DNA from: Nocardia vulneris
GTDB taxonomy: Bacteria; Actinomycetota; Actinomycetes; Mycobacteriales; Mycobacteriaceae
NCBI RefSeq assembly: GCF_001613425.1
Contig: NZ_BDCI01000002.1
Coordinates: 310,001-374,000, forward strand
Reading direction: 5' to 3'
DNA: 64,000 nucleotides
The notes beneath the pieces were generated by a model, which had not been told where the DNA came from, did not search any database, and saw only the letters and a program-made list of their open reading frames with translations. The stretch's first letter is position 1; every line of letters starts with the position of its first letter. This document shows positions 61,601-64,000 of the stretch, piece by piece. A program made the position numbers and the translations under genes.

Positions 61601-64000
61601 CACCGCCGACGCACCTACTGCCGACAACGACGCGCCCTCCCACGCGAAGGGCAACTGCAACTCGTCCACCGCACCGGTGGCCGCCGCCCCCACCAGCGAC
61701 ACCTGTAGTGCCGCATCCAACAGGGCCGGATGCATCCCGAACCGTTCCGCCGCACCGGCCCCCGCGTCCGCCGGCAAGGACACCTCGCCGAACAATTCCG
61801 TCCCACGCCGCCACACCGATCGCACACCCCGGAACACCGGGCCGTACTCGTATCCCGTGGCTACCAGCGCGTCGTATGCCTGCGCGGTGTCGACCGGCAC
61901 CGCGCCCGCCGGCGGCCAGACGCGCAGCTGCGCACCGGCTTCGGACGGCGCGGCCACGGAGTCCAGCACGCCGGTCGCGTGGCGGACCCACTCCCCTGTG
62001 TCAGGACCGGAGTCCACGGGCCGGGCGAACATGTCCACCCGCCACTCCCCGGGCGCCGCGCCATCGGTCACCCGCATCTGAAGTCGAACCCCCGCCGCGC
62101 CGATCACCAACGGCGACAACAACACCAGCTCACCCACCCGCGCCGCACCGACCACCCCCACCGCACACCACGCGAGCTCCACGAATGCCGAGCCCGGCAG
62201 CACCACCCGGCCACCGACAACGTGATCAGCGAGCCACGCATGCGCATCCGACGCCAATCGCCCCGACCACAACCAGCCGCCGCCCGCCACCTCGATCGCC
62301 GTGCCCAGTAACGGGTGCGCGCCGAATTCCTGCTCCGGCACAGTCGGTTTCGGCTCCAGCCAGTACCGTTTGCGTTCGAAGGCGTAGGTCGGCAGTTCGA
62401 CCCGGACGGCGTTGGATCCGGCGAAGATCCGCGTCCAGTCCACGGGCACACCGCGGACATACGCCGCCGCGACGGACGCCAGGAACCGGTCGAGGCCACC
62501 GGCGGACCGGCGCAGCGATTCCACCACCACGCTGCGGTCCGCGTCCTCGGTGTCGTCGAGGAATTCCTGCACGTCGACGCCGAGCACCGGATGCGGGCTG
62601 CATTCCACGAAGCCGCGGCAGCGCAAGGCGTAAGCCGTGTGCACCGCGCGGTCGAAACGCACTGTGTCGCGCAGATTCCGATACCAGTAGCCGGCATCCA
62701 TCGCCGACCCGTCGAGCACTTCGCCGGTCACCGCGGAGATCACCGAGATCTCGGTCGAACGCGCGTCGACCCGGCCCAGTTCATCCAGGAGCCGCGCGCG
62801 CAGCGGCTCGATCTGTACCGAATGCGCGGCATAGTCGACAGCCACCCGTCGAGCGCCGATCCCACTGACCGCACAGTGGTCCAGCAGTTCGTCCAGCGCG
62901 ACCGCGGCCCCGGAGACCACCGTCGAAGCAGGACCATTGACCACGGCGACGGAAAGCTCATTCGCCCAACGCGCTGCCACCAGCGCCGAGACCTCGGCGT
63001 ACGGACGCAGCACCGAAACCATGCCGCCCGTGCCCGCTATGGCGCACACCGCACGACTGCGGAGCACCACGATCCGGGTCGCTGCACGCAGCGTCAGCAC
63101 GCCGGCGACGTGCGCGGCGGCGATCTCGCCCTGCGAGTGCCCGATCACCGCCGCGGGCTCGACTCCCATCGAGCGCCACAGCGCGGCCAGCGCGACCATC
63201 ACCGCGAACAACGCGGGCTGCACCACATCCGGCCGGTCCGCCACCGCACTATCGTTGCCACGCAACAGGTCCACCAGCGACCAGTCGGTGAACTCGGCCA
63301 GCGCCGCGGCGCACCGGTCGATCTGCGCCGCGAAAACCGGTGACGAATCGAGTAGTTCGGCGGCCATCCCGGCCCACTGCGAGCCCTGCCCGGGGAAGAG
63401 AAATACTGTCTTGCCCTGCACATCGGCGCGGCCGAGCAGCACGTTCGTCGCCGTTTCCCCGTCAGCCAGCTCGGCGACGCTGTCGGTCAACACTTTCCGG
63501 GTGTTCCCGAGTACCACCGCCCGCTGCACGAAGGACGAGCGCGAGGTGAGCAGCGAATACCCGATATCGACGGGATCCGGGCCCGGCTCGCTCCGCACCA
63601 GATCTCGAAGCCGTTGGGCCTGCCCGGTCAGGGATTCCGTGGTCTTGGCCGAGAGCACCCACGGAATGACCGGCGGCGCAACGCGTTCGGACGACACGGC
63701 CGCTGCCGTGTCGGGCGCCTGCTCCAGGATCACGTGTGCGTTGGTCCCGCTGATGCCGAACGACGACACCGCGGCCCGGCGCGGATGACCGCGCCGGGGC
63801 CATGCCCGCAGCCCGGTGGCCAGCGCGACACCACCGGACGCCCAGTCCACGTGTGGACTCGGCGCGTCGCTGTGCAGGGTCGGCGGTATCACCGCCCGGC
63901 GCAGCGCCTCCACCATCTTGATCACGCCCGCGACACCAGCGGCGGCCTGGGTGTGCCCGATATTCGATTTCACCGACCCGAGCCACAGCGGGTCGGCGGC
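58667..64000 (-). CDS. Modular type I polyketide synthase, last module KS-AT-DH-ER-KR-ACP, 5'-truncated
   Basis: The frame is open to the window edge; 1777 residues are seen. In order: the end of a KS (KSNIGHTQAAAG with catalytic His), AT (FLFPGQGSQW, GHSQGE; YAAH where methylmalonyl-type ATs have YASH), DH (HVVGGRVVLP and LLDAALQ), ER (LVHAGTGGVGLAAVQ), KR (TGGTGGLG, LDD motif of B-type, catalytic Tyr in SPGQSNYAAANVF), ACP (GFDSLGAVEF) and a C-terminal acidic docking-like tail. With no thioesterase, the chain is passed on to another protein. All reductive domains look active, so the module should fully reduce the beta-carbon, probably adding a methyl-branched unit. Confidence 0.93.
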   Translation of the reverse strand, partial: AADPLWLGSVKSNIGHTQAAAGVAGVIKMVEALRRAVIPPTLHSDAPSPHVDWASGGVALATGLRAWPRRGHPRRAAVSSFGISGTNAHVILEQAPDTAAAVSSERVAPPVIPWVLSAKTTESLTGQAQRLRDLVRSEPGPDPVDIGYSLLTSRSSFVQRAVVLGNTRKVLTDSVAELADGETATNVLLGRADVQGKTVFLFPGQGSQWAGMAAELLDSSPVFAAQIDRCAAALAEFTDWSLVDLLRGNDSAVADRPDVVQPALFAVMVALAALWRSMGVEPAAVIGHSQGEIAAAHVAGVLTLRAATRIVVLRSRAVCAIAGTGGMVSVLRPYAEVSALVAARWANELSVAVVNGPASTVVSGAAVALDELLDHCAVSGIGARRVAVDYAAHSVQIEPLRARLLDELGRVDARSTEISVISAVTGEVLDGSAMDAGYWYRNLRDTVRFDRAVHTAYALRCRGFVECSPHPVLGVDVQEFLDDTEDADRSVVVESLRRSAGGLDRFLASVAAAYVRGVPVDWTRIFAGSNAVRVELPTYAFERKRYWLEPKPTVPEQEFGAHPLLGTAIEVAGGGWLWSGRLASDAHAWLADHVVGGRVVLPGSAFVELAWCAVGVVGAARVGELVLLSPLVIGAAGVRLQMRVTDGAAPGEWRVDMFARPVDSGPDTGEWVRHATGVLDSVAAPSEAGAQLRVWPPAGAVPVDTAQAYDALVATGYEYGPVFRGVRSVWRRGTELFGEVSLPADAGAGAAERFGMHPALLDAALQVSLVGAAATGAVDELQLPFAWEGASLSAVGASAVRVHLRQHGDRRAVTLADPAGALVAHAESVVLRPFVVEDLREPLRGRAELYELSWTAVTGIRIPAVDERWHLLETNPGWQLEQPVTDRTILALSRPDGRSLSTVERTYELVRTVLESVRTVLSDHRFDAATLVVVTRDAVAIDGADIDPAQAAIWGLLRSAQNENPGRIGLLDVDDITDHRAAACALVRSGEPQAAVRHGVLHIPRLAREGVDSVGNADLVMSGKPWQLADSGTGTLDGENLVLEPADAGTELASGAVRVRLHAVGMNFRDVLIALDMVPLEGIAVGGEGAGVVTAIGPGVSRFVPGDRVMGLFPRVGSVAVTEESSLVRVPSGWGFAEAAAVPVVFATAYHALVELAELRCGERVLVHAGTGGVGLAAVQVARWLGAEVFVTASETKWPVLRGLGFADERIGDSRSLDFEAKFLAQTGGAGMDVVLDSLAGEFVDASLRLLPRGGRFVEMGLTDLRDPEQIAATYPGVRYAAFELMELPGAQLQRIFGELLALFEAGVLHRIPVTRWDIRRAPEAFRFLSQARHIGKNVLTVPQPLDPAGTVLITGGTGGLGALVARHLVARHGVRHLVLVSRRGAAADGVEELVDDLTAAGAVVRVRACDVSDGAALRALLFDLDPAHPLTGVVHAAGVLDDALFADLGVDQVGKVFAPKVDAAWQLHEAVRDLPLSMFVLFSSIAGTVGSPGQSNYAAANVFLDALAWYRQRRGLVATSIAWGLWEQATGMTGALTDLDRGRLRAGGFVPITAEDGLAMLDAALGSGREVVVASRIDTAALAQTPTLPPVLRDVARRLRKAAAAGPPAASGLVARLSGLGVVEQGRVVLDVVRSLAAAVLGFGSVAGVGADDVFRDLGFDSLGAVEFRNRLQGATGLKLATTVVFDHPTPLALAKYIAAELVPAEAVVDRIVAQADLLSGLCSGAELDRAEIAVVAERLSAIVRSLRGGGTEVDLAAADDDELFEFIDSVPPAHQ

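Overview
The window is high-GC actinomycete DNA. It has GTG starts, ATGA/GTGA-type overlaps between co-directional genes, Tat-type export signals, an F420-family LLM flavoprotein, a DUF2993/LmeA-like protein, a GH76-type mannanase and a modular type I PKS. Together these fit Mycobacteriales, most likely Nocardia or a close relative; the genus is an inference. No rRNA, tRNA, CRISPR array or insertion sequence was seen.

Layout. (1) 0-8 kb: respiratory nitrate module. A truncated narK (+) converges on narGHJI (-) across a perfect 23-bp bidirectional terminator. (2) 8-25 kb: ordinary accessory chromosome. It holds small secreted proteins, an imine-reductase-like enzyme, two MFS pumps, an APC permease, a WYL regulator facing an NTF2-like gene, DUF488, a Tat-exported DUF4185-like protein, an aminoglycoside-phosphotransferase-fold kinase, an LLM flavoprotein, a TetR remnant, DUF2993, RDD and GH76. 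(3) 25-35.5 kb: TetR plus P1 (DmpA-type) peptidase facing an APC permease, an AraC regulator, a sugar-type ABC transporter, and a divergent SDR-MoaF-SnoaL operon. (4) 35.5-54.7 kb: two long divergent operons that share one 121-bp promoter region. (5) 54.8-57.3 kb: an NTF2-like protein, then TetR and an FAD monooxygenase. (6) 57.3-64 kb: an FAD oxidoreductase and the last module of a modular PKS that runs off the window.

The centrepiece is region 4. The plus-strand operon (46.9-54.7 kb) carries the homoprotocatechuate (3,4-dihydroxyphenylacetate) meta-cleavage pathway: an unusual FAH-RraA fusion, a GntR regulator, HpaE, HpaD, HpaH, HpaI and a probable succinate-semialdehyde dehydrogenase. The minus-strand operon (46.7-35.5 kb) carries uptake and funnelling functions: MHS-family transporter, MobA-like flavin hydroxylase, APC permease, YtcJ-type amidohydrolase, ornithine-cyclodeaminase-like protein, SolA-like amine oxidase, GMC oxidoreductase and an AraC regulator. 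With the nearby MoaF-family protein, this suggests a system that takes in an aromatic (possibly N-methylated or beta-hydroxylated) phenethylamine, deaminates and hydroxylates it to homoprotocatechuate, and opens the ring to pyruvate and succinate. The substrate is inferred, not shown. HpaBC and a free-standing HpaF isomerase are not in the window, so the MobA-like enzyme and the FAH-RraA fusion are the main candidates for unconventional steps.
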